Origin: Roseibium sp.
Lineage (GTDB): Bacteria > Pseudomonadota > Alphaproteobacteria > Rhizobiales > Stappiaceae
NCBI GenBank assembly: GCA_017643925.1
Contig: JAEPML010000015.1
Coordinates: 62,001 to 126,000, forward strand
Reading direction: 5' to 3'
Length of the DNA stretch: 64,000 nt
Below the pieces are notes generated by a model, which saw only the letters and a program-made list of their open reading frames with translations, was not told where the DNA came from and made no database searches. Numbering within the stretch: position 1 is the stretch's first letter; the number at the start of each line of letters is the position of its first letter. The position numbers were made by a program, and so were the translations under genes. Shown here piece after piece: positions 52,067 through 61,000 of this stretch.

Positions 52067-52492
52067 TTACGCTGCGTTTTCAGCAGCTTCCTCAGCTTCT
52101 GCGCGGGCACGATCTTCTGCGCCGCGTGCTTCCGGATCGCGGTCAACAAGCTCGATTACTGCCATCGGAGCGTTGTCGCCATAGCGGAAGCCGGCCTTTA
52201 GCACGCGGGAATAACCGCCGCTGCGGTCCTTGTAGCGCTCACCAAGCGTGTCAAACAGCTTGGCAACCATGGCCGTGTCGCGAATCTGCGAGATGGCCTG
52301 GCGGCGTGCGTGGAGATCACCGCGTTTGCCCAGTGTGATGAGCTTGTCGATGATCGGCTTCATTTCTTTAGCCTTCGGCAGGGTCGTGACGATCTGTTCG
52401 TGCTTGATAAGCGACGCTGCCATGTTCGCGAACATAGCCTTGCGGTGGCTAGAGGTCCGGTTGAGCTTGCGGCCGGATTTACCGTGGCGCAT
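52067..52492 (-). CDS. rplQ: 50S ribosomal protein L17
   Basis: Large-subunit protein near the peptide exit tunnel. The 141 residues begin MRHGKSGRKLNRTSSHRKAM, the L17 hallmark, followed by LIKHEQIVTTLPKAKEMKPI. The C-terminal tail is extended and rich in Ala/Glu compared with the 127-residue E. coli protein. It is the last gene of the operon, 82 bases after rpoA, and is closed by a strong terminator. Confidence 0.98.
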   Translation of the reverse strand: MRHGKSGRKLNRTSSHRKAMFANMAASLIKHEQIVTTLPKAKEMKPIIDKLITLGKRGDLHARRQAISQIRDTAMVAKLFDTLGERYKDRSGGYSRVLKAGFRYGDNAPMAVIELVDRDPEARGAEDRARAEAEEAAENAA

Positions 52493-52574
52493 GGCCCTCT
52501 CCTTTTTCTTTCAGGCAGTCTGCTCTTTCTGCAAAGCACTTGCCCGGTTGATCCTTTAGGGACGCGTGCGTCCC

Positions 52575-53597
52575 TTAATACTGATGGTCTTCGTAGCGCT
52601 TTGCGAGATCGTCAATGTTCTCAGGCGGCCAGTTGGCAACTTCCATGCCGAGATGGAGACCCATCTGGGCGAGAACTTCCTTGATCTCGTTGAGCGACTT
52701 GCGGCCGAAATTCGGTGTCCGCAGCATTTCCGCTTCGGTCTTCTGAATGAGATCGCCAATATACACGATATTGTCGTTCTTCAGGCAGTTTGCAGACCGT
52801 ACAGACAGTTCCAGCTCGTCGACTTTCTTGAGAAGCGCCGGGTTGAATGCGAGTTCCGGGACTGTGTCCTCGGCGACTTCGCGTTGCGGCTCTTCGAAAT
52901 TGACGAAGATGGAGAGCTGATCCTGCAGAATGCGTGCAGCAAATGCCACGGCATCATCCGGCTTGACGGAACCATCGGTTTCGACAGTCAGGGTCAGCTT
53001 GTCATAGTCAAGAACCTGGCCTTCACGGGTGTTTTCCACCTTGTAGGAGACCTTCTTGACCGGAGAGTAAAGGCTGTCGACCGGAATAAGACCGATCGGC
53101 GCGTCTTCCGGACGGTTGCGGTCCGAAGAGTGGTAGCCCTTGCCCGTGTTGACGGTGAATTCCATGCGGATCTCAGCGCCTTCATCCAGCGTGCAAAGCA
53201 CGAGCTCCGGATTGAGCACTTCCACATCGCCGACAGTCTGAATGTCGCCTGCCGTCACAACACCAGGCCCCTGCTTGCGCACGACCATGCGCTTGGGACC
53301 CTCGCCTTCCATACGGATGGCGATTTCCTTGATGTTGAGAACAATGTCGGTGACATCTTCCCGGACGCCCGGGATCGACGAGAACTCGTGCAACACGCCG
53401 TCGATCTGAACAGCGGTCACGGCAGCACCCTGAAGCGAAGACAGCAGGATCCGGCGCAGAGCGTTGCCCAGTGTCAAACCGTAGCCACGCTCAAGAGGCT
53501 CGGCAACGACAGTTGCCAAGAAGCGCGGATCTTCACCCGGCTTGATCTCGAGTTTGGTCGGCTTGATAAGTTCTTGCCAGTTTTTCTGAATGGTCAC
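52575..53597 (-). CDS. rpoA: RNA polymerase alpha subunit
   Basis: The 340-residue subunit starts polymerase assembly (N-terminal domain with GYGLTLGNALRRILLSSLQG) and contacts activators and UP-elements with its C-terminal domain (LKNDNIVYIGDLIQKTEAEM, then RTPNFGRKSLNEIKEVLAQM), joined by a flexible linker. Length and motifs are typical of alphaproteobacteria. It lies between rpsK and rplQ in the alpha operon; rpsD is absent from this place, as is usual in the class. Confidence 0.98.
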   Translation of the reverse strand: MTIQKNWQELIKPTKLEIKPGEDPRFLATVVAEPLERGYGLTLGNALRRILLSSLQGAAVTAVQIDGVLHEFSSIPGVREDVTDIVLNIKEIAIRMEGEGPKRMVVRKQGPGVVTAGDIQTVGDVEVLNPELVLCTLDEGAEIRMEFTVNTGKGYHSSDRNRPEDAPIGLIPVDSLYSPVKKVSYKVENTREGQVLDYDKLTLTVETDGSVKPDDAVAFAARILQDQLSIFVNFEEPQREVAEDTVPELAFNPALLKKVDELELSVRSANCLKNDNIVYIGDLIQKTEAEMLRTPNFGRKSLNEIKEVLAQMGLHLGMEVANWPPENIDDLAKRYEDHQY

Positions 53598-53685
53598 GTT
53601 TTCGTCCCTTCGGCTATCCCGCCTGACATCGAGGTCAGGCCATTCTTTGCCATTTGGAGAAACAGGTACCTAAAGCTGGGAAGCC

Positions 53686-54075
53686 TTAGACGCGGCGGCG
53701 CTTGCGCGGACGGCAGCCATTGTGCGGAATCGGCGTCACGTCGCGGATGGACGTGATCAGGAAACCAGCAGCCTGCAGTGCACGGAGAGCGGATTCACGA
53801 CCAGAGCCGGGACCACGTACTTCGACTTCCAGAGTGCGCATGCCGTGTTCGGCAGCTTTCTTCGCAGCATCTTCCGCAGCAACCTGGGCAGCATACGGAG
53901 TGGACTTACGAGAGCCCTTGAAACCAAGTGCACCGGCAGAGGACCAGGAGATCGCATTGCCCTGTGCGTCGGTAATCGTGATCATTGTGTTGTTGAACGT
54001 GGAGTTCACATGCGCAACGCCAGAAGAAATGTTCTTCCGCTCGCGGCGACGCACACGCGTCGTGTCTTTAGCCAT
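53686..54075 (-). CDS. rpsK: 30S ribosomal protein S11
   Basis: A 129-residue platform protein near the mRNA exit, pairing with S18 and S7. The segments NISSGVAHVNSTFNNTMITI and LGFKGSRKSTPYAAQ, and the basic C-terminus THNGCRPRKRRRV-like end (PIPHNGCRPRKRRRV), identify it. It follows rpsM by 71 bases. Confidence 0.98.
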   Translation of the reverse strand: MAKDTTRVRRRERKNISSGVAHVNSTFNNTMITITDAQGNAISWSSAGALGFKGSRKSTPYAAQVAAEDAAKKAAEHGMRTLEVEVRGPGSGRESALRALQAAGFLITSIRDVTPIPHNGCRPRKRRRV

Positions 54076-54146
54076 TCTTCAATCCTTGTTTTGATCTCGT
54101 CACTGCCGTAATGCCGGCAGCTCCACCACCAATCGCGGGGTGATGA

Positions 54147-54515
54147 TTATTTCTTCTTACCTGCGATCGGTTTTGCCGGACCCTTACGGGTACGTGCATT
54201 CGTGTGCGTCCGCTGACCACGAACCGGAAGGCCGCGGCGGTGACGCAGGCCGCGGTAGCAGCCAAGGTCCATGAGACGCTTGATGTTCATTGCAGTGTCA
54301 CGGCGCAGATCACCTTCAACCATGTAGTCACGGTCGATGGTCTCGCGGATGGACAGAACTTCTGCGTCTGAAAGCTCGTTTACACGGCGGGCAGCATCGA
54401 TGTTGTTCTTCTCGATGATTTCCTGGGCGAATTTCGCGCCAATGCCGTGGATATACTGAAGCGCGATGACAACGCGCTTGTTCGTCGGGATGTTAACGCC
54501 AGCAATACGTGCCAC
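54147..54515 (-). CDS. rpsM: 30S ribosomal protein S13
   Basis: A 122-residue head protein that contacts the P-site tRNA and the L5 bridge. The pattern ARIAGVNIPTNKRVVIALQY, then GDLRRDTAMNIKRLMDLGCY, and the basic tail THTNARTRKGPAKPIAGKKK are typical. GTG at 54513-54515 is chosen over ATG 12 bases upstream because the latter codon overlaps the ribosome site GGAG and homologues begin MARIAGVNIP. It is preceded by an unusual 177-base structured gap. Confidence 0.95.
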   Translation of the reverse strand: MARIAGVNIPTNKRVVIALQYIHGIGAKFAQEIIEKNNIDAARRVNELSDAEVLSIRETIDRDYMVEGDLRRDTAMNIKRLMDLGCYRGLRHRRGLPVRGQRTHTNARTRKGPAKPIAGKKK

Positions 54516-54564
54516 GTTCGTCTCCATGTTAGGCAGAAGGGCAAGAAAGCCTTTCCGCAGTGGG

Positions 54565-54601
54565 TAAAACCCGCGTCCGGTGGAGTCCGGCCCTTGCGGG
54601 G
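54565..54601 (-). promoter_or_regulatory. Structured element in the adk-rpsM gap (attenuator or leader hairpin)
   Basis: In the minus-strand transcript, CCCGC pairs with GCGGG around a nested CCGG/CCGG stem, followed by TTTT, then ACCC. A short alternative pairing GGGT/ACCC competes for the same bases. This could be a weak internal terminator or a translational leader for rpsM. Confidence 0.45.
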
Positions 54602-54692
54602 TATGAAATGCCGATCAGATCGACACAGAGAAGACCGGTCCCACTTGCATGGAACCGGCTAAATTTCTGGTAGAGCGGGTCGTTTACCGGCT

Positions 54693-55289
54693 CTAAACCT
54701 TTTCGTCAAGACCTTCCAGAACGGATTCTATGGACGCAGACACATCGTCGATCGACTGCATGCCATCGATAACCGAAAGAAGGCCGATCTTCTGATAGAA
54801 GGGGGCCACGACCGCAGTGTCGCGGTTGTAGGCATCCAGGCGCTGTTTGAAGACTTCCGGGTCGTCATCCTTGCGCACCGGCTGACCGGCGGCCTTGGCA
54901 TCCTCTGCCCGCTTGACGATACGATCGACCAGTTTGGTCTGGTCGACGCGCAGCTCGAGAACAGCATCCAGTTTCAGGTTGTCTGCCTTGAGCATTTCAT
55001 CGAGAGCTTCCGCCTGTGCAATCGTGCGCGGGAAGCCGTCGAGAATGAAACCGTTCTGGGCGTCGTCTTCAGCAATGCGGTCATGAATGATGCCAACGAC
55101 GATCTCGTCCGAAACGAGACCGCCTGCGTCCATGACTTCCTTGGCCTTGAGGCCAACCGGCGTCTGTGCAGCAACCGCTGCCCGAAGCATGTCTCCGGTG
55201 GAGAGCTGGGGGATCTTGTATTTCTCTACGAGGCGCGTGGCCTGCGTTCCCTTCCCCGCCCCCGGCGGTCCTACCAGAATGAGCCTCAT
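54693..55289 (-). CDS. adk: Adenylate kinase
   Basis: A 198-residue enzyme balancing ATP, ADP and AMP. The P-loop LVGPPGAGKGTQATRLVEKY, the AMP-binding DGFPRTIAQAEALDEML and the arginine-containing RLDAYNRDTAVVAPFYQK are present. The lid is short and has no zinc cysteines, so it is the short-lid form, compared with 214 residues in E. coli. Its ATG overlaps the secY stop by four bases (ATGA). Confidence 0.97.
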   Translation of the reverse strand: MRLILVGPPGAGKGTQATRLVEKYKIPQLSTGDMLRAAVAAQTPVGLKAKEVMDAGGLVSDEIVVGIIHDRIAEDDAQNGFILDGFPRTIAQAEALDEMLKADNLKLDAVLELRVDQTKLVDRIVKRAEDAKAAGQPVRKDDDPEVFKQRLDAYNRDTAVVAPFYQKIGLLSVIDGMQSIDDVSASIESVLEGLDEKV

Positions 55290-56617
55290 CGACGTTTCCC
55301 CCTGAGTTTCGCTTTTTTCACCAGACCCTCATATTGATGAGCAAGCAGGTGTCCCTGGATCTGCGAAACAGTATCCATCGTCACACTCACGACAATCAAT
55401 AGCGAGGTCCCACCGAAATAGAACGGAACGCCTGTCGCGGAAATGAGGAATTCGGGTAATAGACAAACGACGGTGATGTAAAGGGCACCAACGACCGTGA
55501 TCCTGGTCAGAACGAAGTCGATATACTGCGCCGTACGCTCACCAGGCCGGATTCCCGGGATAAATCCGCCATGTTTCTTCAGGTTGTCGGCCGTATCGCT
55601 CGGATTGAACACGATCGCGGTGTAGAAGAAACAGAAGAAGATGATCATGGCCGCATAGAAAACCATGAACAACGGCTGGCCGTGACCCAATGCCGCAGTG
55701 ATGTAGGTCATCCACTCATTGCCGGATCCCTGGCCGAAACCAGAGAGCGTGGCCGGAACCAGCAGCAGCGACGATGCGAAGATCGGCGGAATGACACCGG
55801 CGGTGTTCAGCTTGAGCGGCAGGAACGAGGTGTTGCCCTCGAACATGCGATTGCCCATCTGCCGCTTCGGATACTGGATCAGAAGGCGGCGCTGTGCACG
55901 CTCCATGAACACGATGAAGCCAATGACAACAACGGCCAGGATGATGACGGCCAGGATGATGCCAGTCGCGAGCGTGCCCTGACGGCCAAGCTCGAGCGTC
56001 TGGATAATCGCTGACGGAAGACCGGCAACAATACCTGCGAAGATTATCAGGGAAATACCGTTACCGATGCCACGCGAGGTGATTTGCTCACCGAGCCACA
56101 TCAGGAACATGGTCCCGCCAACCAATGTGATCACCGTGGAAGCGCGGAAGAACCAGCCCGGATCAACAACGACATTCGTCGCACTTTCGAGACCCACGGC
56201 GATACCATAGGCCTGGAACGCTGCAAGAACGACCGTTCCGTAGCGCGTGTACTGGTTGATGACCTTCCTGCCCTGCTCGCCTTCCTTTTTCATCTGCTCG
56301 AGCGTCGGAACAACCGTCGTCATGAGCTGCATGATAATGGAGGCGGAAATGTAAGGCATGATGCCAAGGGCGAAGATCGCCATGCGTTCAACGGCACCAC
56401 CGGTGAACATGTCGAACATGCCGATGATACCGGATTGCGCCTGACCGAAGGCCTGTGCAAACGCTTCGGGATTGATACCGGGCATCGGAATATATGTGCC
56501 CAGTCGATAAACCAAAAGCGCCCCCAGTGTGAACCAGATGCGCTTTTTGAGTTCTTCAGCCTTGGCGAAAGCTGAGAAATTAAGATTTGACGCTAGTTGC
56601 TCGGCGGCCGATGCCAT
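55286..56617 (-). CDS. secY: Preprotein translocase subunit SecY
   Basis: The 443-residue channel subunit has about ten membrane helices. The N-terminal ELKKRIWFTLGALLVYRLGT, plug-region PMPGINPEAFAQAFGQAQSG, GGTMFLMWLGEQITSRGIGN and the C-terminal QLLAHQYEGL-like end (GHLLAHQYEGLVKKAKLRG) fit the family. The gene lies between rplO and adk; no rpmJ follows, consistent with alphaproteobacteria. Confidence 0.98.
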   Translation of the reverse strand: MASAAEQLASNLNFSAFAKAEELKKRIWFTLGALLVYRLGTYIPMPGINPEAFAQAFGQAQSGIIGMFDMFTGGAVERMAIFALGIMPYISASIIMQLMTTVVPTLEQMKKEGEQGRKVINQYTRYGTVVLAAFQAYGIAVGLESATNVVVDPGWFFRASTVITLVGGTMFLMWLGEQITSRGIGNGISLIIFAGIVAGLPSAIIQTLELGRQGTLATGIILAVIILAVVVIGFIVFMERAQRRLLIQYPKRQMGNRMFEGNTSFLPLKLNTAGVIPPIFASSLLLVPATLSGFGQGSGNEWMTYITAALGHGQPLFMVFYAAMIIFFCFFYTAIVFNPSDTADNLKKHGGFIPGIRPGERTAQYIDFVLTRITVVGALYITVVCLLPEFLISATGVPFYFGGTSLLIVVSVTMDTVSQIQGHLLAHQYEGLVKKAKLRGKRR

Positions 56618-56667
56618 GCCCTACTCCGGTCAGTATTCTTGCCCACAAATGGGAAAAGCCCAGGCTG

Positions 56668-57135
56668 TTAAGCCTGAGCTCCCAGAACGGCAACCTTGCC
56701 GCCCGCTTTTTCAATCGCTGCAACAGCGCCCTTGGAGGCACCGGCAACTTCAAAGGTCACGGCAGCGGTGAGCTCGCCGTTGGCAACGATGCGCACACCG
56801 TCGCGGACCCGCTTGACAACACCTGCGGCTTTCAGCGCTTCGACGGTAACCGTCTCGGAAGCGTTGAGTTTGCCGGCATCGATTGCCTTTTGAACACGGC
56901 CAACGGACACAGTGTTGAAGTCCTTGGCAAAAATGTTCGTGAAACCGCGCTTCGGCAGACGGCGGTGAAGCGGCATCTGACCGCCTTCAAAGCCCTTGAT
57001 TGCCACGCCGGAACGGGATTTCTGACCTTTTACACCACGTCCACCGGTCTTGCCCTTGCCAGATCCGATGCCGCGGCCAACACGGGTGCGCGACGGAGCG
57101 GCACCTTCATTGTCACGAAGTTCGTTGAGCTTCAT
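56668..57135 (-). CDS. rplO: 50S ribosomal protein L15
   Basis: A 155-residue protein with the glycine- and arginine-rich N-terminal tail VGRGIGSGKGKTGGRGVKGQ, then GFEGGQMPLHRRLPKRGF and a globular C-terminus. It helps late 50S assembly around the peptidyl-transferase region. It is the last ribosomal gene before secY. Confidence 0.98.
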   Translation of the reverse strand: MKLNELRDNEGAAPSRTRVGRGIGSGKGKTGGRGVKGQKSRSGVAIKGFEGGQMPLHRRLPKRGFTNIFAKDFNTVSVGRVQKAIDAGKLNASETVTVEALKAAGVVKRVRDGVRIVANGELTAAVTFEVAGASKGAVAAIEKAGGKVAVLGAQA

Positions 57136-57158
57136 GTCTTTATCTCCTCACCCCGTTC

Positions 57159-57356
57159 TTACGCGTTGTCGTCGACGACGCGAACGAGATGCTGGACCTT
57201 GTTGATCATGCCGCGCACTTCAGGAGTGTCCTTCAGTGTGGAACGGCGGTGCATCTTGTTCAGGCCGAGACCGATCAGCGTCGCGCGCTGGTCCTGAGGA
57301 CGGCGCAGCGGGCTGCCGATCTGTTCGACCGTAACAGTCTTTTCGGTGTTCGCCAT
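57159..57356 (-). CDS. rpmD: 50S ribosomal protein L30
   Basis: Short 65-residue protein. The pattern KTVTVEQIGSPLRRPQDQRA, then TLIGLGLNKMHRRSTLKDTP, and HLVRVVDDNA is typical of bacterial L30. It lies between rpsE (41-base gap) and rplO. Confidence 0.97.
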   Translation of the reverse strand: MANTEKTVTVEQIGSPLRRPQDQRATLIGLGLNKMHRRSTLKDTPEVRGMINKVQHLVRVVDDNA

Positions 57357-57397
57357 GGAACCTACCCTTATTCAGCTGGGGACTGGAGCCGCTGAGA

Positions 57398-57964
57398 TCA
57401 AGCCTCAGCGGCAGCCGTAGCCGCCTCATCGTTGTTGTCACGGCGTCGGGACTGCAACACAGAGACCTTGAGGCCACGGCGGGCAGCGACGGAACGCGGG
57501 CTGTCTTCCTTGGTCAGCGCAGCAAAAGTTGCGCGAACCATGTTGTAGGGATTGGATGTCCCCAGGGACTTGGCCACAACGTCCTGAACACCGAGTGTTT
57601 CGAACACGGCACGCATCGGACCACCGGCAATGATACCGGTACCAGCCGGAGCGGCACGCAGCAGCACCTTGCCGGCGCCGTGACGGCCTTCCACATCGTG
57701 GTGCAGGGTCCGGCCTTCCCGCAGCGGCACACGGATCATGGTGCGCTTTGCAGCCTCAGTTGCCTTCCGGATGGCTTCCGGCACTTCACGTGCCTTGCCA
57801 TGACCGAAGCCGACACGGCCCTTCTGATCACCAACCACGACAAGCGCGGCGAAGCCGAAACGGCGGCCACCCTTGACCACTTTCGCAACGCGGTTGATGT
57901 GAACGAGCTTGTCGACGAATTCGCTGTCTCGCTCTTCGCGATCGCGATTTTCTTGTCTCGCCAT
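57398..57964 (-). CDS. rpsE: 30S ribosomal protein S5
   Basis: A 188-residue protein important for decoding accuracy and mRNA unwinding at the entry channel. The double-stranded-RNA-binding-like domain starts FVDKLVHINRVAKVVKGGRR, and the second domain has APAGTGIIAGGPMRAVFETL and NPYNMVRATFAAL. The C-terminal tail is Ala/Glu rich. It lies between rplR and rpmD. Confidence 0.98.
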   Translation of the reverse strand: MARQENRDREERDSEFVDKLVHINRVAKVVKGGRRFGFAALVVVGDQKGRVGFGHGKAREVPEAIRKATEAAKRTMIRVPLREGRTLHHDVEGRHGAGKVLLRAAPAGTGIIAGGPMRAVFETLGVQDVVAKSLGTSNPYNMVRATFAALTKEDSPRSVAARRGLKVSVLQSRRRDNNDEAATAAAEA

Positions 57965-58005
57965 TTTATACGTCTTCCGTACTTAGGAGCGCCAACGGGC
58001 GCTGG

Positions 58006-58368
58006 TCAGAATTCAAGTCCACCTTTGCGGGCCGCATCAGCAAGCGCCTTGACGCGCCCGTGATACATGTAACCGCCCCGGTCGAACACGACCTGCTTGA
58101 CGCCGGCGGCTGATGCACGCTCGGCAACAAGCTTGCCAACGGCTGCAGCTGCAGCAACGTCGGCGCCCGTTTTCAGGCTGCCCTTGAGATCTTTTTCGAT
58201 CGTGGAGGCAGAGACAATTGTCTGTCCCTTCGCATCATCGATGATCTGGGCGTAGATCTGCTTCGACGAGCGGAAGATAGAAAGGCGCGGACGACCGTTC
58301 GCGGCTTTCTTGACCGAACGGCGCACGCGATCGCGGCGGCGTTCGAAAGCTTGTTTGCTGTTCGCCAT
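58006..58368 (-). CDS. rplR: 50S ribosomal protein L18
   Basis: A 120-residue 5S rRNA-binding protein. The segments RRDRVRRSVKKAANGRPRLS, IFRSSKQIYAQIIDDAKGQT, and the C-terminus FDRGGYMYHGRVKALADAAR are diagnostic. It lies between rplF and rpsE. Confidence 0.98.
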   Translation of the reverse strand: MANSKQAFERRRDRVRRSVKKAANGRPRLSIFRSSKQIYAQIIDDAKGQTIVSASTIEKDLKGSLKTGADVAAAAAVGKLVAERASAAGVKQVVFDRGGYMYHGRVKALADAARKGGLEF

Positions 58369-58381
58369 GATCTATGGTCCG

Positions 58382-58915
58382 TTACTTCTTCTTGCCTTCT
58401 TTGCGGACGATGAACTCGTCTGCATAACGAACGCCTTTGCCCTTGTAGGGCTCCGGCGGGCGGAATTCGCGGATTTCAGCCGCTACCTGACCGACGCGTT
58501 GTTTGTCGGTACCAGCAATGCTGATTTCCGTCGGTTTCGGGCACTTGATTTCGATGCCTTCCGGGATCGGATAGACAACATCGTGCGAGAAACCCAATGC
58601 CAGCTGAAGGTTCTGACCCTGGACCTGTGCGCGGTAACCGACACCGGTGATGGCGAGGTCTTTCTTGAAGCCCTCTGTCACACCCGTGATCAGGTTCAGC
58701 ACCATGGTGCGGCTCATACCCCACATGGAGCGAGCGGCCTTGGTGGTTCCGCGCGGATCAATCTTGATCCCATCATCTGTCATTTCGGCCAGAACAAGAT
58801 CATTGAGCACGAAAGACTTTTCGCCTTTCGGGCCCTTGATCGTAACCGTCTGACCGTCGATCGATGCCGTTACCCCGCTAGGCACGGGGACTGGCTTTTT
58901 GCCAATACGAGACAT
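58382..58915 (-). CDS. rplF: 50S ribosomal protein L6
   Basis: A 177-residue protein with two related domains contacting the sarcin-ricin region. SRIGKKPVPVPSGVTASIDG opens the first, and the second carries the L6 signature PEPYKGKGVRYADEFIVRKE. It starts 41 bases after rpsH. Confidence 0.98.
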   Translation of the reverse strand: MSRIGKKPVPVPSGVTASIDGQTVTIKGPKGEKSFVLNDLVLAEMTDDGIKIDPRGTTKAARSMWGMSRTMVLNLITGVTEGFKKDLAITGVGYRAQVQGQNLQLALGFSHDVVYPIPEGIEIKCPKPTEISIAGTDKQRVGQVAAEIREFRPPEPYKGKGVRYADEFIVRKEGKKK

Positions 58916-58956
58916 TTGACCAACCTTGTCGTTGTTTCAAAAGTGAGGAAGCCGCA

Positions 58957-59355
58957 TCAGAAGACGCGGCACAGAACCTCACCACCTACGTTTTCTTCCC
59001 GCGCCTGGTGGTCGCTCATGACACCGCGCGGAGTCGAAATGATCGACACGCCCAGGCCATTAGAGACATGCGGGATGTTTTTAACCGATGAGTACACACG
59101 ACGACCGGGCTTGGAGACCCGCTCGATGGTGCGAATTACCGGCTCGCCATCAAAGTACTTCAGCTCGATTTCCAACTCGGACTTGCCGCCGTCGTATTCA
59201 ACCGTGCTGTAGCCCCGGATGTAACCCTCTTTTGCAAGCACATCAAGTACGTGTGCACGCAATTTGGAATTTGGTGAACTGACCTTGTTCTTGCGACGCA
59301 TCTGCGCGTTGCGAATGCGGGTCAGCATATCCCCCAACGGATCAGAAATTGCCAT
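58957..59355 (-). CDS. rpsH: 30S ribosomal protein S8
   Basis: A 132-residue central-domain 16S rRNA binder, in E. coli also a translational repressor of the spc operon. SDPLGDMLTRIRNAQMRRKN opens it, and the C-terminal signature ISTPRGVMSDHQAREENVGG is complete. It lies between rpsN and rplF. Confidence 0.98.
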   Translation of the reverse strand: MAISDPLGDMLTRIRNAQMRRKNKVSSPNSKLRAHVLDVLAKEGYIRGYSTVEYDGGKSELEIELKYFDGEPVIRTIERVSKPGRRVYSSVKNIPHVSNGLGVSIISTPRGVMSDHQAREENVGGEVLCRVF

Positions 59356-59367
59356 CGGAGTTTCTCC

Positions 59368-59673
59368 TTACCAGCTCGACTTGACCAGGCCCGGGATCTT
59401 GCCCAGGGAACCCAGTTCACGAAGCGCAATACGCGACATCTTCAGCTTGCGGTAGTAACCGCGCGGACGACCGGACACTTCGCAACGGTTGCGAACGCGG
59501 TTCGGTGCGGAATTCCGCGGCAGTTTGGCCAGCTTCAGGCGTGCATTGTAGCGCTCTTCCAGAGACAGGCTGTCATCCTTGGCCATTGCCTTCAGAGCGG
59601 CGCGCTTCTCAGCGTATTTCTTTACAAGCTTCTCGCGGCGCTTGTTCTTCTCGATTGCGCTTTTCTTCGCCAT
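59368..59673 (-). CDS. rpsN: 30S ribosomal protein S14
   Basis: A 101-residue long, zinc-free S14. AKKSAIEKNKRREKLVKKYA opens it, and NRVRNRCEVSGRPRGYYRKL and MSRIALREL are characteristic. The four zinc cysteines of the short form are missing. It lies between rplE and rpsH. Confidence 0.98.
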   Translation of the reverse strand: MAKKSAIEKNKRREKLVKKYAEKRAALKAMAKDDSLSLEERYNARLKLAKLPRNSAPNRVRNRCEVSGRPRGYYRKLKMSRIALRELGSLGKIPGLVKSSW

Positions 59674-59694
59674 CGTCGATCCCTTCCTTGCCCG

Positions 59695-60252
59695 TTACTT
59701 GTTGAACGGGAAGTTGAACGCGCGCAGAAGCTCGCGTGCTTCGTCATCGTTCGGCGCCGTGGTGCAAACAATCACATCCATGCCCCAGATCTGGTCGACC
59801 TTGTCGTACTCGATTTCCGGGAAGACGATGTGTTCTTTGATGCCCATGGCATAGTTGCCACGACCGTCGAAGCTCTTCGGGTTCAGACCGCGGAAGTCAC
59901 GAACGCGCGGAAGCGCGATTGTGATCAGGCGATCCATGAATTCGTACATCTGCTGGCTGCGCAGGGTCACCTTGACACCAAGCGGCATGCCTTCGCGGAC
60001 CTTGAAGGTCGCGATGGACTTTTTCGCCTTGGTGATGACCGGCTTCTGACCGGCAATCGCTGCCAGGTCTTCAGCGGCAATGCGTGCCTTCTTGGAGTCA
60101 CCGACAGCTTCGCCAACGCCGATGTTCAGAACGATCTTTTCCAGTTTCGGAACCTGCATGACGTTCTGATACTGGAACTTGTCCTGAAGCTGCTTGCGCA
60201 CGACTTCTTCATAATGCGTCTTAAGACGCGGCACGTAAGTGGTCTCAGCCAT
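59695..60252 (-). CDS. rplE: 50S ribosomal protein L5
   Basis: A 185-residue 5S rRNA-binding protein of the central protuberance. KLEKIVLNIGVGEAVGDSKK, the middle GMPLGVKVTLRSQQMYEFMD, and GVKEHIVFPEI-like GIKEHIVFPEIEYDKVDQIW are typical. It overlaps the end of rplX by eight bases, so translation is probably coupled. Confidence 0.98.
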   Translation of the reverse strand: MAETTYVPRLKTHYEEVVRKQLQDKFQYQNVMQVPKLEKIVLNIGVGEAVGDSKKARIAAEDLAAIAGQKPVITKAKKSIATFKVREGMPLGVKVTLRSQQMYEFMDRLITIALPRVRDFRGLNPKSFDGRGNYAMGIKEHIVFPEIEYDKVDQIWGMDVIVCTTAPNDDEARELLRAFNFPFNK

Positions 60253-60562
60253 CGATCAGGTCTCCCGAACGTTTGGCGACGCGAACCTTGGTGCCATCGT
60301 CCTGCACTTTGAAACCGACGCGGGTCCCCTTGCCATCCTTAGGATCGGCCAGGGCAATGTTGGACATGTGGATCGGTGCCTCTTTGGACACGATGCCAGC
60401 TTCCTGCGTCTGGGTTTGCTTCTGGTGGCGGCGAACCATGTTGATGCCGCGAACCAGGGCTTTGTTGTCGGACGGCTGTACCTGAATGACTTCGCCGGAC
60501 TTACCTTTGTCACGGCCGGTCAGAACAACAACCGTATCGCCTTTTTTAATCTTCGCAGCCAT
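60245..60562 (-). CDS. rplX: 50S ribosomal protein L24
   Basis: A 105-residue assembly-initiator protein with a KOW motif near the start (KIKKGDTVVVLTGRDKGKSG). The middle has ALVRGINMVRRHQKQTQTQE and the C-terminus VGFKVQDDGTKVRVAKRSGD. It overlaps rplN by one base and rplE by eight. Confidence 0.98.
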   Translation of the reverse strand: MAAKIKKGDTVVVLTGRDKGKSGEVIQVQPSDNKALVRGINMVRRHQKQTQTQEAGIVSKEAPIHMSNIALADPKDGKGTRVGFKVQDDGTKVRVAKRSGDLIDG

Positions 60563-60930
60563 CAGAGCACCTCCGGAGCCAGCGAAATGATTTTCATGTG
60601 GTTCTTTGCGCGGAGTTCACGCGGCACCGGACCAAAGATACGGGTGCCGACAGGCTCCTTGTTGTTGTTGACCAGCACGGCCGCATTGCGGTCGAACCGG
60701 ATCACGCTGCCATCGGGACGGCGGATATCCTTTGCCGTGCGCACGACGACAGCCTTCATCACGTCGCCCTTTTTAACGCGGCCCCGCGGAATAGCCTCTT
60801 TGACGGAGACGACGATGATGTCGCCTACCTGGGCGTATTTACGCTTGGAGCCGCCGAGCACTTTGATGCACATGACACGACGGGCGCCGGAATTGTCGGC
60901 GACGTCGAGGTTTGTTTGCATCTGAATCAT
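60562..60930 (-). CDS. rplN: 50S ribosomal protein L14
   Basis: A 122-residue protein at the interface of the two subunits. MIQMQTNLDVADNSGARRVM opens it and the signature VKKGDVMKAVVVRTAKDIRR is present. The preceding gap of 70 bases from rpsQ is larger than most in the operon. It heads the spc part of the cluster. Confidence 0.98.
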   Translation of the reverse strand: MIQMQTNLDVADNSGARRVMCIKVLGGSKRKYAQVGDIIVVSVKEAIPRGRVKKGDVMKAVVVRTAKDIRRPDGSVIRFDRNAAVLVNNNKEPVGTRIFGPVPRELRAKNHMKIISLAPEVL

Positions 60931-61000
60931 GACTGGCTGCCTTGTTCTTCTACTGGTGCACGGGTCAGGTGCACCGGATGCTCACTTGACTGGAGCGCGG

